Shown: piece after piece, positions 44,619-55,000 of the stretch | Layout: each line of letters opens with the position of its first letter | Numbering within the stretch: position 1 is the stretch's first letter | Assembly: GCF_000012825.1 (NCBI RefSeq) | Contig: NC_009614.1 | Span: forward strand, 806,001 to 870,000 | Length of the DNA stretch: 64,000 nucleotides | Direction: 5' to 3' | Source of the DNA: Phocaeicola vulgatus ATCC 8482 | GTDB lineage: Bacteria > Bacteroidota > Bacteroidia > Bacteroidales > Bacteroidaceae | The notes under the pieces: generated by a model | Databases searched by the model: none | Told to the model about the DNA's origin: nothing | Seen by the model: the letters and a program-made list of their open reading frames with translations, nothing else | Program-made: the position numbers and the translations under genes

Positions 44619-45872
44619 ATGAAAGAAGAATTGATTAATAAAGCGTATGAGATCGCAAAAGAACGTTATGCCGCTGTAGGTGTCGACACAGAAAAAGTAA
44701 TGGAAACCATGCAGAATTTCCATCTGTCACTGCATTGCTGGCAAGCAGATGATGTAACCGGCTTCGAAGTTCAGGCAGGTTCATTGACCGGTGGTATCCA
44801 GGCTACAGGTAACTATCCCGGCAAAGCCCGCAACATCGATGAACTACGTGCAGACATTCTGAAAGCAGCTTCATATATACCAGGTACTCACCGTTTGAAT
44901 CTGCACGAAATTTATGGCGACTTCCAAGGAAAAGTCGTAGATCGTGACGAAGTAGAACCCGAACACTTCAAAAGCTGGATTGAATGGGGTAAGGAAAACA
45001 ACATGAAACTGGATTTCAACTCTACTTCATTCTCTCATCCTAAAAGCGGTGACTTGTCTTTATCAAATCCCGATGAAGGTATCCGCAACTTCTGGATTGA
45101 GCACACCAAACGTTGTCGTGCCGTAGCCGAAGAGATGGGTAAAGCCCAGGGCGATCCTTGTATCATGAACCTGTGGGTACACGATGGCAGCAAAGACATC
45201 ACTGTAAACCGCATGAAATACCGTGCTTTGTTGAAAGACTCTCTGGATCAGATTTTCGCAACAGAATATAAGAACATGAAAGACTGTATCGAATCAAAAG
45301 TATTCGGTATCGGACTGGAAAGCTATACAGTAGGTTCTAATGATTTCTATATTGGCTACGGTGCCAAGAACAACAAAATGATTACCTTGGATACCGGCCA
45401 TTTCCACCCGACAGAAAGTGTTGCCGACAAAGTTTCTTCCTTGTTGTTGTATGTCCCCGAACTGATGCTGCACGTAAGCCGCCCCGTACGTTGGGACTCA
45501 GACCATGTAACCATCATGGACGACCCGACTATGGATTTATTCAGCGAAATCGTTCGTTGCAACGCCTTGGATCGTGTACACTATGGACTTGACTACTTCG
45601 ATGCTTCCATCAACCGCATTGGTGCATACGTTATAGGCAGCCGCGCGGCTCAAAAATGTATGGTACGCGCTTTATTGGAACCGATTGCCAAACTGCGCGA
45701 ATATGAAGCAAACGGACAAGGCTTCCAACGTCTGGCTCTGCTCGAAGAAGAAAAAGCTTTGCCTTGGAATGCTGTATGGGATATGTTCTGCTTGAAGAAC
45801 AATGTACCCGTAGGCGAAGAGTTCATTGCAGAAGTAGAGAAATACGAAGCAGAAGTCACTTCGAAACGCTAA
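44619..45872 (+). CDS. rhaA: L-rhamnose isomerase
   Basis: The 417-residue protein matches L-rhamnose isomerase: VHDGSKDITVNRMKYR, TLDTGHFHPTESVADKVSS (metal-ligand region) and HVSRPVRWDSDHVTIMDD, followed by HYGLDYFDASINRIGAYVIG. It converts L-rhamnose to L-rhamnulose. It lies 42 bp after rhaB and 92 bp before rhaT; that latter gap contains a hairpin (45899-45930). Confidence 0.95.
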   Translation: MKEELINKAYEIAKERYAAVGVDTEKVMETMQNFHLSLHCWQADDVTGFEVQAGSLTGGIQATGNYPGKARNIDELRADILKAASYIPGTHRLNLHEIYGDFQGKVVDRDEVEPEHFKSWIEWGKENNMKLDFNSTSFSHPKSGDLSLSNPDEGIRNFWIEHTKRCRAVAEEMGKAQGDPCIMNLWVHDGSKDITVNRMKYRALLKDSLDQIFATEYKNMKDCIESKVFGIGLESYTVGSNDFYIGYGAKNNKMITLDTGHFHPTESVADKVSSLLLYVPELMLHVSRPVRWDSDHVTIMDDPTMDLFSEIVRCNALDRVHYGLDYFDASINRIGAYVIGSRAAQKCMVRALLEPIAKLREYEANGQGFQRLALLEEEKALPWNAVWDMFCLKNNVPVGEEFIAEVEKYEAEVTSKR

Positions 45873-45898
45873 TCAATATCCAACTACAAGATTGTCTT

Positions 45899-45930
45899 CC
45901 GTAGGGGCGGCCTCAAGTGCTGCCCCTACC
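45899..45930. repeat. GTAGGGGC hairpin between rhaA and rhaT
   Basis: GTAGGGGC (45901-45908) and GCCCCTAC (45922-45929) pair perfectly. A similar GTAGGGG/GCCCCTG motif lies inside the MITE-like element at 28606-28750. Within the operon it could tune expression of the downstream genes. Confidence 0.55.
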
Positions 45931-45964
45931 GGGAACATAGTTGTAGCCTTAAAGAATATAAACA

Positions 45965-46984
45965 ATGGAAATCATTATCGGATTAATCATCATCGCCATA
46001 GGAAGTTTCTGCCAATCCAGTTCATACGTACCTATAAAAAAAGTGAAAGAATGGAGTTGGGAAAGTTTCTGGCTGCTACAAGGTGTATTTGCCTGGCTGG
46101 TATTCCCGTTATTGGGTGCGTTGCTAGGTATCCCTCAAGGAAGCAGTTTATTTGACCTTTGGGGAACAGGAGGTGCTCCGATGAGCATCTTTTATGGTAT
46201 ATTATGGGGAGTAGGCGGTCTCACCTTCGGTCTTTCCATGCGTTATCTGGGAGTGGCCTTAGGACAAAGTATCGCACTGGGCACCTGTGCCGGATTCGGC
46301 ACACTTTTTCCCGCCATTTTTGCCGGAACCAACCTGTTTGAAGGAAACGGACTTATTCTTTTACTGGGAGTATGTATCACTTTGTCGGGTATTGCCATTA
46401 TAGGATATGCCGGCAGTCTTCGCGCCAAAAACATGAGCGAAGAAGAAAAACGCGCGGCAGTAAAAGATTTCGCTCTGACCAAAGGACTGTTGGTAGCCCT
46501 ACTGGCAGGTGTGATGAGTGCCTGTTTCGCTTTAGGACTCGATGCCGGAACGCCCATCAAGGAAGCTGCATTGGCAGGAGGCGTAGAAGGGCTTTATGCA
46601 GGACTTCCCGTAATCTTCCTGGTAACATTAGGCGGTTTCCTGACTAATGCGGTTTACTGTCTGCAACAAAATATAGCCAACAAAACCATGAGTGATTATG
46701 CCAAAAGCAATGTATGGGGAAATAACTTGATATTCTGTGCTTTGGCAGGAGTACTGTGGTATATGCAATTCTTCGGTTTGGAAATGGGTAAAAGTTTCCT
46801 GACCGGAAGTCCTGTACTGCTAGCTTTCTCATGGTGTATATTGATGGCTTTGAATGTTACTTTCAGTAACGTATGGGGTATTTTATTAAAAGAATGGAAA
46901 GGCGTATCTACCCGGACTATCACTGTTCTGATAACCGGACTGGTAGTTCTTATCTTTTCTCTCGTATTTCCTAATTTATTTTAA
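45965..46984 (+). CDS. rhaT: L-rhamnose/proton symporter
   Basis: The 339-residue membrane protein has about ten hydrophobic segments, beginning IIGLIIIAIGSFCQSSSYVPIKKVKEWSWE, and the GGAPMSIFYGILWGVGGLTFGLSMRYLGVALGQS segment typical of RhaT-type transporters. It brings L-rhamnose into the cytoplasm. It sits between the isomerase and the aldolase. Confidence 0.93.
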   Translation: MEIIIGLIIIAIGSFCQSSSYVPIKKVKEWSWESFWLLQGVFAWLVFPLLGALLGIPQGSSLFDLWGTGGAPMSIFYGILWGVGGLTFGLSMRYLGVALGQSIALGTCAGFGTLFPAIFAGTNLFEGNGLILLLGVCITLSGIAIIGYAGSLRAKNMSEEEKRAAVKDFALTKGLLVALLAGVMSACFALGLDAGTPIKEAALAGGVEGLYAGLPVIFLVTLGGFLTNAVYCLQQNIANKTMSDYAKSNVWGNNLIFCALAGVLWYMQFFGLEMGKSFLTGSPVLLAFSWCILMALNVTFSNVWGILLKEWKGVSTRTITVLITGLVVLIFSLVFPNLF

Positions 46985-46993
46985 AAGAATTAC

Positions 46994-47001
46994 TATATTT
47001 G
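46994..47001 (+). promoter_or_regulatory. Internal -7 box before rhaD
   Basis: TATATTTG fits TAnnTTTG in the 85-bp gap before rhaD, so the aldolase may have its own promoter. No clear -33 box. Confidence 0.4.
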
Positions 47002-47069
47002 TAGCATACTGTTATTCAGAATGAAAAAGATGAATAACAATATCCTATGAACAATCAAATAAAAAAGAT

Positions 47070-47879
47070 ATGAAATCAATCTTAGACAATCGCCCTGAAT
47101 TGGCCAAAGAGGTGAATAAAGTAGCCGAAGTAGCCGGATATTTGTGGCAAAAAGGATGGGCCGAACGTAACGGAGGTAATATCACCGTCAATATCACCGA
47201 ATATGTAGACGATGAAATCCGTCAGATGCCCGCTATCAGCGAAGTAAAACAAATCGGTGTAACACTGCCTCACTTGAAAGGCTGTTATTTTTATTGCAAA
47301 GGAACCAATATGCGTATGCGGGATTTGGCGCGTTGGCCTATGGACAACGGTTCTGTCATCCGTATTTTGGATGACTGTGCCAGCTATGTCATCATTGCCG
47401 ACAAACCGGTTCAACCTACTTCGGAAGTTCCCTCCCACCTGAGCGTACACAATTACCTCATCAGCATAGGTTCTCCTTACAAAGCATCCGTGCATACACA
47501 CCCCATCGAACTGATTGCCCTGTCTCACAACAAAAAGTTCATGGAAAAAGATGTGGCAACCAACCTGTTATGGAGTATGATTCCTGAAACAAAAGCATTC
47601 TGTCCGCGTGGCCTGGGCATGATTCCTTATCAATTGCCTAGTTCTGTAGAATTAGCCGATGCAACCATCAAGGAACTAGCCGATTATGATGTCGTTATGT
47701 GGGAAAAACACGGCATTTTTGCCGTTGACCGTGACGTAATGGCCGCATTCGACCAAATCGATGTTTTAAATAAATCCGCATTGATTTACATCGCTGCCAA
47801 GAATATGGGATTTGAGCCGGACGGTATGAGTCAGGAACAGATGAAAGAAATGAGTGTGGCTTTTAATCTACCCAAATAA
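47070..47879 (+). CDS. rhaD: Rhamnulose-1-phosphate aldolase
   Basis: The 269-residue class-II aldolase has WAERNGGNITVNI, SVHTHPIELIALSH (zinc-ligand histidines), and MWEKHGIFAVDRD in the C-terminal part. It splits L-rhamnulose-1-phosphate to dihydroxyacetone phosphate and L-lactaldehyde. It ends the operon, followed by a strong terminator. A lactaldehyde reductase gene, often next in Bacteroides rhamnose operons, is absent here. Confidence 0.95.
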   Translation: MKSILDNRPELAKEVNKVAEVAGYLWQKGWAERNGGNITVNITEYVDDEIRQMPAISEVKQIGVTLPHLKGCYFYCKGTNMRMRDLARWPMDNGSVIRILDDCASYVIIADKPVQPTSEVPSHLSVHNYLISIGSPYKASVHTHPIELIALSHNKKFMEKDVATNLLWSMIPETKAFCPRGLGMIPYQLPSSVELADATIKELADYDVVMWEKHGIFAVDRDVMAAFDQIDVLNKSALIYIAAKNMGFEPDGMSQEQMKEMSVAFNLPK

Positions 47880-47912
47880 TATTTTATAGTCTTCCCCTAA
47901 TGGGGAGATTTT

Positions 47913-47953
47913 AAAGATGATTTGACTCCGCATGGGGACAAATCATCTTTTTT
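47913..47953 (+). terminator. Terminator of the rhamnose operon
   Basis: AAAGATGATTTG (47913-47924) and CAAATCATCTTT (47939-47950) form a perfect 12-bp stem with a following T-run. Confidence 0.92.
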
Positions 47954-48046
47954 ATTATCGGGACTCAAAAGATAAATCGCGTACTTAACTCATTGACAGT
48001 TTGATTATCTTATGTTTTTTTCAGAACAATGAGTATTCTTTTTGGC

Positions 48047-48054
48047 TATCTTTG
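48047..48054 (+). promoter_or_regulatory. -7 box for the DUF4251 gene
   Basis: TATCTTTG fits TAnnTTTG, 34 bp before the start codon. Confidence 0.45.
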
Positions 48055-48087
48055 GCAAAGACAGATTCACTAAACCTACAGAGAGAT

Positions 48088-48585
48088 ATGAAAGCAAATA
48101 AATTATTCCTTTTGGCAAGTCTCCTTCTATCAGGCAGTATGATACCTATAACGGCTCAGAACAAGAAAGAGAAGAAACAACAAAGAGAACAAGCAGTACG
48201 CGAGGCTGTTGACGCAAAGGCATACAAAATCAATGTGGACCGGGTAATGCCTATGAAAGGAGGCAGCAAACACCTGACTTCCGATTATTCTTTAGAAATA
48301 AGAAACGATTCGGTATATTCCTATCTGCCTTATTTCGGAGTGGCGTATAACGTTCCTTACGGAGGTGGAAAAGGATTAAATTTTAGTGCTCCTTTATCAG
48401 AATATACTTCAACATATAGCAAAAAGGGAAATGCTAAAATCACACTAAAAGTACGGAACGAGGAAGACAATTACCTTTACAATATCACCATTTATCCCAA
48501 TGGCAGCAGTAACATACAGGTCACCCCCACAAACAGACAATCTATTTCTTTCTCCGGAGAAATGGATCTAAAGAAGAAAGAATGA
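48088..48585 (+). CDS. DUF4251-domain secreted protein
   Basis: I used the ATG at 48088, which starts a proper signal peptide (MKANKLFLLASLLLSGSMI, cleaved near TAQNKK), giving 165 residues. An upstream in-frame start at 48001 would put 29 non-signal residues ahead of it, and the -7 box lies between the two. After a charged KKEKKQQREQAVREAVDAK helix the mature part (YKINVDRVMPMKGGSKHL...) matches DUF4251-type secreted proteins of unknown function found in Bacteroidales. It is monocistronic. Confidence 0.82.
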   Translation: MKANKLFLLASLLLSGSMIPITAQNKKEKKQQREQAVREAVDAKAYKINVDRVMPMKGGSKHLTSDYSLEIRNDSVYSYLPYFGVAYNVPYGGGKGLNFSAPLSEYTSTYSKKGNAKITLKVRNEEDNYLYNITIYPNGSSNIQVTPTNRQSISFSGEMDLKKKE

Positions 48586-48600
48586 ACCATAAATAAAAAA

Positions 48601-48666
48601 GGGGAGGTGTCAAAACTAAAACAACCTATCGAACTATATGATCAGGTCATTTTAGTTTTGCTCCCC
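48601..48666 (-). terminator. Hairpin with the GTGTCAAAACTAAAA repeat
   Basis: Arms 48601-48621 and 48650-48666 pair over TTTTAGTTTTG/CAAAACTAAAA and GGGGAG/CTCCCC. Reading leftwards it ends in TTTTTT, so it can terminate the minus-strand beta-helix gene. The 15-mer is shared with 22497-22511. Confidence 0.7.
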
Positions 48667-48691
48667 TCATTAAATTACAGCTATTATTTAC

Positions 48692-50206
48692 TTATTTCTC
48701 TAACCGGCTAAAGAAATTCTCAATGGCTTCCTTATTGACAAAAACTCCTTTTACTCCGGTCACTTCCACCGTATCCATCAACAAAGCCAAGCCCTGATAA
48801 CCGTTTTCATCCTTTGCCAGTACTTCCTTCTGATAAATTTCAGCTGATTGGCAGGCTTTACCATCTTCAGGTAATTTCTCGAACCGGCCAAGGTAATAAT
48901 TGCCTTCAAAGAAATTATGTGTAGATTCTGTCAACTGGAATCTGCTGGATTCGGGAGCATAAAAAATATTCCCACTAATAAATGTACTATCCGGATATCC
49001 GCCCCATGAATCCAAAGTAATCATAGTACGGTCGATATCAGCCGCAGGTTTACGGTTCACATGAATAATGTTACGGGTAATGCGACTATCCTTTACAGGA
49101 CCTGCCAGATGAACAGCCGGTGAGAACATCCCGGCACGAGTCGGTTCAGGCCGCACTCCGTCACCTATACTCACATTGTAACGGACTATAGTGCCCAAGT
49201 TACCTACATTAAAAGATGCGTCGGCCGTGCCGTCATTGCAAACCAATACCAAGCCACCATAGTTATCATGACTATAATTGTACTGAATGACCGTTCCCCG
49301 GCAATTCCAATCCGAATCAAATCCCTGTGCATCCCACGGAGCTTTATGACCACTTACTTCATTAAACTGCACCAAAGTATTATCACAACTCCACGGCCAA
49401 ATACCTGCTGCCGCCTCTGTGTCAGGAAGCATATCAGGACAGTCACGCATTACATTGTATTCTATCAAGGTACTGTCACAACCGATAGGTACAATACCAT
49501 CCCCTGGTACTTCCTCTATCAAATTTCCCCGTATCACGGTATGCTTGCTGGGATGCCAGTTCTGCCGGTCGCTATAAGCAGCCCAAATCATAGCATTACG
49601 GGTACATCTCAAAATATGGCAGTTCTCTATGGTTAACCTATTGAATGTTGAAATTTTCTTTTCACCGCCATTCACTATATAAATACCGCACCCTCCGCCT
49701 TTTTCTTTTACCAACGAACCATTGACATCCCGTACAGTCACATTATTGACAACAATGTTCTGCGATACGCCATAATCCATACACTCTATCTTCAAGCCCG
49801 AACGATAAGGCAGAGGCTGCCTGCCTGTATTCACGATTTCCAAATTCTGCATCGTTATATAGTCCGAATTACAGATACGGGCTGCATACAAGGAAGTATC
49901 ATATCCCACAATGCAAGGTTTCCGTTCATCATCACCATAAGCATCTATATAAATACGATCTTCGGGTATACCCTGTCCGGTGATTTCAAGTTCGCCATTA
50001 AAAACCTCACCGCGCTTCAACAAAACTTTATTGCCCGGCAGTAATTTCACACCACGTAGTTTTTCCAGACTTTTCCATGCTTCATCCGGGGCTAACCCAC
50101 TATTATTATCATCACCGCCGGTAGCATCCAGATAATAGCACACTGGACTATCAGAACATGCTACCAACAGGAAGGAAAATAAAAGAAGGATCATTGTTTT
50201 TCTCAT
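48692..50206 (-). CDS. Right-handed beta-helix lipoprotein
   Basis: The 504-residue protein has a lipoprotein signal (FSFLLVAC, then SDSPV) and a long right-handed parallel beta-helix, seen as repeated short turns (VVNNVTVRDV, LTIENCHILRC, TVIRGNLIEEV, LIEYNVMRDC, TVIQYNYSHDNYGG). The start YYLDATGGDDNNSGLAPDEAWKS is the usual lead-in to pectate-lyase- or glycosidase-like beta-helices. The exact activity is not known. It lies at the end of the SusC/SusD run, 168 bp beyond SusD, and near rhamnose genes, so a pectin-type substrate is plausible. Confidence 0.82.
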   Translation of the reverse strand: MRKTMILLLFSFLLVACSDSPVCYYLDATGGDDNNSGLAPDEAWKSLEKLRGVKLLPGNKVLLKRGEVFNGELEITGQGIPEDRIYIDAYGDDERKPCIVGYDTSLYAARICNSDYITMQNLEIVNTGRQPLPYRSGLKIECMDYGVSQNIVVNNVTVRDVNGSLVKEKGGGCGIYIVNGGEKKISTFNRLTIENCHILRCTRNAMIWAAYSDRQNWHPSKHTVIRGNLIEEVPGDGIVPIGCDSTLIEYNVMRDCPDMLPDTEAAAGIWPWSCDNTLVQFNEVSGHKAPWDAQGFDSDWNCRGTVIQYNYSHDNYGGLVLVCNDGTADASFNVGNLGTIVRYNVSIGDGVRPEPTRAGMFSPAVHLAGPVKDSRITRNIIHVNRKPAADIDRTMITLDSWGGYPDSTFISGNIFYAPESSRFQLTESTHNFFEGNYYLGRFEKLPEDGKACQSAEIYQKEVLAKDENGYQGLALLMDTVEVTGVKGVFVNKEAIENFFSRLEK

Positions 50207-50374
50207 TTCTCTTCCGTTTTTAAAAAGTTATCAATTTTATTCCAGAAGTTGTCAGAACAACCAGGCTTCACCACAGATTACGCAAATTCACACAGTTTTT
50301 TGATTTAAAGGTTATTTGCCTCCTACTTCTTTGTGACAGTCCGTGTACCCTGTGATGAAAACCTGCACTCCACA

Positions 50375-51994
50375 TTACTTCCACAAGTCGTGCTGAACCA
50401 GTTTCTTGTTAGTATCCAGTTCGGCAGTCGGCAAAGGCCATACATAATCCCTCTCACCGTTGAACTTACGTGCTTCATAAGCCAAGCCATACATAGTGCG
50501 TTCATTCTCTATATTGGCTACCGCCTTATCCAATTCCTTCCAACGATAAAGGTCAAACAAACGCAAACCTTCAAAAGCCAGTTCCACACGACGCTCATGC
50601 TTAATGACTTCCAACAATTCATCTTTAGAAAGAGAAGTGCCTTCCACTTCCTCTACTGTGGGCATGTTCACATCCGCACGTTGCCGCACTTCATTAACCA
50701 AAGCAGTTACATCACTATAAACATAGCCTCCTTTCTGTACCATCGCCTCCGCCAAAGATAATAAAACTTCGGCATAACGCACCACATAAAAGTCTTGTCC
50801 ATTATCCCAAGAGTTAGAAGTATCCGTAGGATCAAAATACTTATAAACATATACGGTAGACAGAGAAGCGGCAGCTCCGCCATATACATTGGCATACGGA
50901 TTTGAAGCCGAAGTATCTATACCTCCTTTACCGTTCCAAAGCATACCGGGAACAAACAAAGTGCTATATAAACGCGGATCACGATTCTCAAAATGAGCAG
51001 GATTAGGCTTGCTGACATCCAAGCCACCCCCACCGTTCAGTTCGGCTATCTTCGTATCGGTAGTCGGTTTACCGTCTTTGCAATAATAAGCATCCGCCAA
51101 ATCTATAGTACCATTCATTGCTTCCAGCGGAGTATTCCAATGCGCATTAAAAGCAGCACCTTCACTCATACCCGGTCCTTCATAACGGACTGCAAAAATG
51201 ATTTCAGGAGAAGTTTCTCCACTTTGAGTAAACAGTTTGGCATAACTCGGATCAAGCGAGTATCCCAAACCCTGCACCTGCTTATAAGCAGCAATCGCGT
51301 CATCCCATTTTTCATTATACAAAGCCACACGCCCCAGTAAGGAAAGAGCAGCTCCTTTGGTGATATGACCCCGTGAAGACGCGTTTTGCGGAAGTACTTC
51401 AGCCGCATCCTGCAAATCAGTCATAACATGAGCCACAATAGCCGCACGGTCCGTCTTTTCACATTCAGCCTCGTCAATGGTCAAAGGGGCGGTCAGGAAA
51501 GGAACATCCTGATACGTCATAGTCAAGTTTATATACATCAATGCACGTATGGTCTTTGCCTCAGCCTGATAAATCGCCTTTTGGGAAGCATCCATATCCA
51601 CTCTATCAATATTAGCAATCAGCACATTACAACGGCTGATCACTTCATAGCAATCTTTCCAATAACTGCCAATGATAGAAGAACTTGGGGTATGAATTCC
51701 CATAGCCATATCATAACCTTCCATCCAGCCACTCCAATTAAAATGCCCGCCATTATCTGATATACAATCCATATATAAAGGGCCCAATGAATATTGGTCG
51801 GAATTATAAAGCTGATTGCTCTGCAAAGCATCATAACAAGATGCCAACGCCATCAAAGCATCATCCGGCGTCTGCCAAAATGTATTGGATGAAGATTCTG
51901 TCAATGAGTCCCTCTGCAAAAAGCTGTCAGAGCAAGAAGTCAGCAAAGCTCCTGACAACAGAGCCAGCCCTATAAAGTTATTAATTGATTTCAT
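50375..51994 (-). CDS. SusD/RagB-family surface lipoprotein (pair 4)
   Basis: The 539-residue protein has the lipoprotein signal MKSINNFIGLALLSGALLTSC, with the cysteine followed by SDSF. SusD hallmarks include FLQRDSLTESSSNTFW, IYQAEAKTIRALMYINLTMTYQDVPFL, the central GRVALYNEKWDDAIAAYKQV and the late LLSLAEAMVQKGGYV. It binds glycan for the SusC upstream (11 bp apart) and is followed by the beta-helix gene. Confidence 0.95.
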   Translation of the reverse strand: MKSINNFIGLALLSGALLTSCSDSFLQRDSLTESSSNTFWQTPDDALMALASCYDALQSNQLYNSDQYSLGPLYMDCISDNGGHFNWSGWMEGYDMAMGIHTPSSSIIGSYWKDCYEVISRCNVLIANIDRVDMDASQKAIYQAEAKTIRALMYINLTMTYQDVPFLTAPLTIDEAECEKTDRAAIVAHVMTDLQDAAEVLPQNASSRGHITKGAALSLLGRVALYNEKWDDAIAAYKQVQGLGYSLDPSYAKLFTQSGETSPEIIFAVRYEGPGMSEGAAFNAHWNTPLEAMNGTIDLADAYYCKDGKPTTDTKIAELNGGGGLDVSKPNPAHFENRDPRLYSTLFVPGMLWNGKGGIDTSASNPYANVYGGAAASLSTVYVYKYFDPTDTSNSWDNGQDFYVVRYAEVLLSLAEAMVQKGGYVYSDVTALVNEVRQRADVNMPTVEEVEGTSLSKDELLEVIKHERRVELAFEGLRLFDLYRWKELDKAVANIENERTMYGLAYEARKFNGERDYVWPLPTAELDTNKKLVQHDLWK

Positions 51995-52005
51995 AGTTGT
52001 TGCTT

Positions 52006-55000
52006 TTAAAATTTAACGTTAACACCAAATGAATAAGTTCTTGTATTGGGATGTACATCATTACGGGAATCTGTACTCAGTTTTTCAGGATCATAATCGT
52101 CCAAGGAAGTGAAAGTAAGCAAATTAGTTCCTGCCAAATAGAGTCTGATACTCTGAACGCCCAACTTGGTCAAAAACTCTCTTTGCCTGAAAGTATATCC
52201 GATTTCCAAATTCTTCAGACGCAAATAATCACCTTTTGTCAACCAAAATGAAGAATAGTTATTATTAATAGTTCCTCCCAAACGAGGCATGCTTCCATTC
52301 GGATTACTTTCAGACCATCTGTCCAACCAACGGCTAGTCTTGTTTCCACCGTTGGAAATAGTAGTTTCATCCCAATTATAACGATATACACCTGCAATGC
52401 CTTGCCAGAATGTATTGACATCAAAATCTTTATAAGAGAATCCCAGATTGAAAGAATACTGCATTTTAGGGAACGGATTTCCGATAATAGTACGGTCAGC
52501 ATCATTTATATTACCATTATTGTCTATATCTTCATACATGATATCACCTAATTGCGGTTCCTGGTTGTTTTGCAGAATCTTCTGTCCGTTCGCATTTACA
52601 CGGTCCAAATCTGCCTGGGTACGATAGATACCGATGGCTTTCAGCCCATAATAAGAGCCGATGGCTTCACCTTCACGATTGATCGTATTATCCTTAATGT
52701 CTTCTACCCCTTTCATATCAGTAATCTCATTTTTCACACCTGAAAGCGAGAAACCTGCCTGCCATGCCCAGTCACCTTTCTGATCGAAATAATTAGCAGC
52801 CAGTTCCCAACCCCGGTTACGAACCTTTCCCGCATTCTGATAAGGAGCATCCAAAGATCCCAGGAAAATACCCGGCATAGCGAGCTTCATCAAAATATCC
52901 GAGGTATTTTTCTCATACCAGTCAAAAGTGACATTGATCTTTCCACCCCAAAAAGCAGCATCAAAACCAAAGTCTGTAATAGTAGTTGTTTCCCATTTAA
53001 TGTTCTCATTAGGTATCTTGGCAGTCTTCATACCAATCTGTTTGCTATCACCGAAATAGTAACTGCCACTAGCCGCCAATGTAGCCGCATAAGCATAGTT
53101 ACCAATTTCCTGATTACCCAATTTACCCCAGCTACCACGCAATTTCAATGAGTGGAGGAACTTCACATTCTCCATAAATTTCTCATTTGTCATGATCCAT
53201 GCACCCGAAAATGAAGGGAAGGTAGCATAACGATGTGCCTTGGGCATACGTGACGAACCATCGTGACGGACATTCATCTCTAACAGATAACGGCCTCCGT
53301 AATTATAATTCAAGCGTCCGAAGAATGACTGCAAGGAACTCTCTTCCGCTGATCCGGTCACATGGTCATTCATAGTACCTCCATCCATTTCATAAATATT
53401 ATCGGTAGCGAATCCCTGCTTGGACGCCTCATTCTTGTCCCAACGGGTAGCCTGGATAGAATGGCCTGCCAACAGATTGAACGAATGTTTTCCTACAGAA
53501 AAATCATAGGTCAGAATATTTTCATTAATATAAGTCGTTTCCAGATAATGATAATCTGTCAGTTTATTGGTACCGACTGTGGTCAGCGCATTTCCTTCAG
53601 CATCGTATCTTATATTATTCTTCGGATTGAAAGTAGTCACATCGTTCATATAATATTTATAAGCCAGACTTGAACGGAACTTCAATCCTTTTATGATATC
53701 AATTTCACCAAAGAATTTACCATCAAAACGATAATGCTTGTTATCTTTATAGCCCATATTCAAAGCTTCAATCGGATTTTTGAATACGGATTGGGAAATA
53801 TTGGGATTTCCATCCAAAAATCCATAATGTCCGTTAGAATAACGCACAGGAACAGTAGGACGGGTAAACCAAGTAAGGTAGCGCATCAAACCTTCACCGG
53901 TAACACTGGTAGTAGGCTCATCAATGTTCTGACGGCTTCCCGAAAGATTCAGACCTAATTTTACAATACCCAATTGTGCATCCAGATTGGAACGGAAATT
54001 AAAACGTTGATTGGCCGTTTCACGCAAGATACCATCCTGCTGGAAATACTGAGTGGAAATCATGTAATGTACCGCTTTACTACCACCGTTCACAGACAAA
54101 TGGTGTTGGTGCATGGCTGCTGTACGAAACATTTCCTTAGCCCAATCGGTATTGGCAAAATGATCGGGGTCTGATCCGTTTTGCAACTTTTGTAACATTT
54201 CATCCGTGTATGCTTTGGAAGGCCAGCATTCGTTATACATCTTCGCCCATTCATAAGAATTCACATAATCGGGCAGCACGGTAGCTTCTTGCAAAGCGAT
54301 ACTACCGGAATATGTAATGGTAGGTTTCTGCTCACCGCCCCGTTTGGTAGTCACCAGAATAACCCCGTTGGCAGCACGTACACCATAAATAGAAGCCGAA
54401 GCCGCATCCTTCAATACGGAAACACTTTCAATATCATCTGCAGGGATTTCCGCAATCTGGCTTACCGAGCTTTCCACTCCATCGATCAAGACCATCGGAT
54501 CATTGTGTTCAAAAGTTCCTACACCACGGATACGGATTTCGGGACTGTCATGACCGGCCTGGGCACCATTGTTGGTCAACATAACACCCGGCAAACGACC
54601 CTGAAGCATATTGGCAGTATTCGCTACCGGCATAGAAGCTACATCCTTGAAATTTACAGCAGCAACAGAACCCGTCAGATTTTCCTTCTTCTGCACGCCA
54701 TAACCGACTACTACCACTTCGTCAATCATTTCCGTATCTTCCTTCAGATTTACATTCAGCACCGTATTGTCTTTCGAAATACGATATTCCTGATCGGAAT
54801 ATCCTATAAAAGAAATGACAATAGTAGAATTAGAAGCCACCGTGAGATTGAAATTACCATCCAAATCAGTCACCGTTCCATTGGTTGTTCCTTTTTCAAC
54901 CACACTGGCACCGATGACCGGTTCGCCTGTGGCATCTTTTACAATACCGGAAACTTTAAACTTGTCTGCTTGCAGACTGGAAGCGCTCACATTCATCGCA

